A DNA stretch of 5,616 bases from Flavisolibacter sp. (GTDB lineage: Bacteria; Bacteroidota; Bacteroidia; Chitinophagales; Chitinophagaceae). Below the pieces are notes generated by a model, which saw only the letters and a program-made list of their open reading frames with translations, searched no databases and was not told where the DNA came from. The stretch covers positions 1 to 5,616 of the forward strand of contig JACDAZ010000456.1 of the NCBI GenBank assembly GCA_013695175.1, written 5' to 3'. Made by a program: the position numbers and the translations under genes. Positions 5,171 through 5,616 of this stretch are shown in pieces; within the stretch, counting starts at the first letter, position 1; each line of letters opens with the position of its first letter.

Positions 5171-5616
5171 ATGAAGATATCACAAGTACATTTAATAACA
5201 GATGACATAGCTGCCACAAAAAACTTTTATCATCAAAAGTTGCAATTTCCCATAAAAGAAGAAGGGGAGGGTTTTATAGGTTTTAGTGCCGGAGAATCAG
5301 ATTTGTATTTTAGTCAATCCGCTTCACCTGAAAAGCCTACCTATCATTTTGCATTTAATATTCCTGATAATAAAATAGACGAGGCTTTAGAATGGGCAGC
5401 CAAAAAAGTTGAAATTGTTAACGTAGAAGGGGACTCAAAAATTGCAGATTTTGTAAACTGGGATGCAAAAGCTTTTTATTTCTACGACAACAATGGAAAT
5501 ATACTTGAATTCATTGCCAGGTTTTCATTAGGCAAGTCGTCGGACTCACCTTTCTCAGTTAAAAGCATCATTTCTGTCAGTGAAATTGGAATTGTAACTG
5601 ATGATGTAAATCAAAC
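5171..5616 (+). CDS. VOC-family (glyoxalase/bleomycin-resistance fold) protein, N-terminal part (cut by right edge)
   Basis: An uninterrupted frame from the ATG at 5171 to the window end encodes 148 residues and then runs off. The start MKISQVHLITDDIAATKNFYHQKLQF is the classic first strand and helix of a vicinal-oxygen-chelate module. Possible metal ligands are His7, His59 (in PTYHFAF) and Glu113 (in NNGNILEFIAR, the usual end of a VOC module). After a linker rich in serine (120-132), a new strand begins (SEIGIVTDDVNQ, 137-148) that repeats the opening pattern, so this is a two-module protein with its second half off the edge. The family includes glyoxalases, dioxygenases and antibiotic-binding proteins; the substrate cannot be told. 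It is 6 nt downstream of the EVE gene, in the same direction. Confidence 0.85.
   Translation, partial: MKISQVHLITDDIAATKNFYHQKLQFPIKEEGEGFIGFSAGESDLYFSQSASPEKPTYHFAFNIPDNKIDEALEWAAKKVEIVNVEGDSKIADFVNWDAKAFYFYDNNGNILEFIARFSLGKSSDSPFSVKSIISVSEIGIVTDDVNQ

Noticed and set aside
4960..5217. 85-codon minus-strand open frame
   Set aside because: It is antisense to the EVE gene and the VOC start, both with clear family motifs.

Overview
The window most likely comes from a Bacteroidota chromosome, probably Chitinophagaceae or a near relative. The protein sequences read like that group, coding GC is moderate to low (hand counts of about 35 to 48% in the conserved genes), genes lack clear Shine-Dalgarno sequences, and one TAnnTTTG-type promoter element precedes pdhA. 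The genus assignment is inference from sequence style, not from a database search.

Layout, left to right. Positions 1-481 (minus strand) hold the N-terminal part of RecF, the recombination and repair ATPase, cut by the left edge. Positions 561-821 (minus) hold a small two-helix membrane protein of unknown function. After a divergent intergenic region come plus-strand genes: pdhA (E1 alpha of pyruvate dehydrogenase, TTG start), a membrane-anchored TPR protein, a four-helix-bundle protein of the 23S rRNA intervening-sequence family, ribH (lumazine synthase), a LutA/YkgE-type cysteine-rich Fe-S protein that overlaps ribH by 4 nt, an EVE-domain protein, and the start of a VOC (glyoxalase-fold) protein cut by the right edge.

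Most genes are housekeeping. Lumazine synthase makes the riboflavin precursor, PdhA feeds acetyl-CoA synthesis, and the Fe-S protein is probably part of a redox enzyme whose partners lie elsewhere. pdhA and the TPR gene are 31 nt apart and may be co-transcribed. ribH and the Fe-S gene are coupled by an ATGA overlap. The EVE and VOC genes are 6 nt apart.

The unusual part is between the TPR gene and ribH. A very AT-rich four-helix-bundle gene (about 26% GC) is bracketed by arrays of degenerate 7-bp units in opposite orientation: consensus (g/a)ynCAAG on the left and CTTGnnn on the right. The arrays share a perfect 17-bp inverted repeat. A direct TTAAAG hexamer lies directly outside the left array and one base outside the right array. 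Removing everything between the hexamers plus one copy would leave the TPR gene and ribH 11 nt apart. This looks like an inserted unit of about 0.6 kb carrying the four-helix-bundle gene. A second cluster of unrelated short-period arrays (eight 8-mers, four 7-mers, then seven 7-mers) fills the gap between the Fe-S gene and the EVE gene. The 7-8 bp period is therefore shared between two loci whose sequences differ. No tRNA, rRNA, CRISPR or transposase gene is visible.
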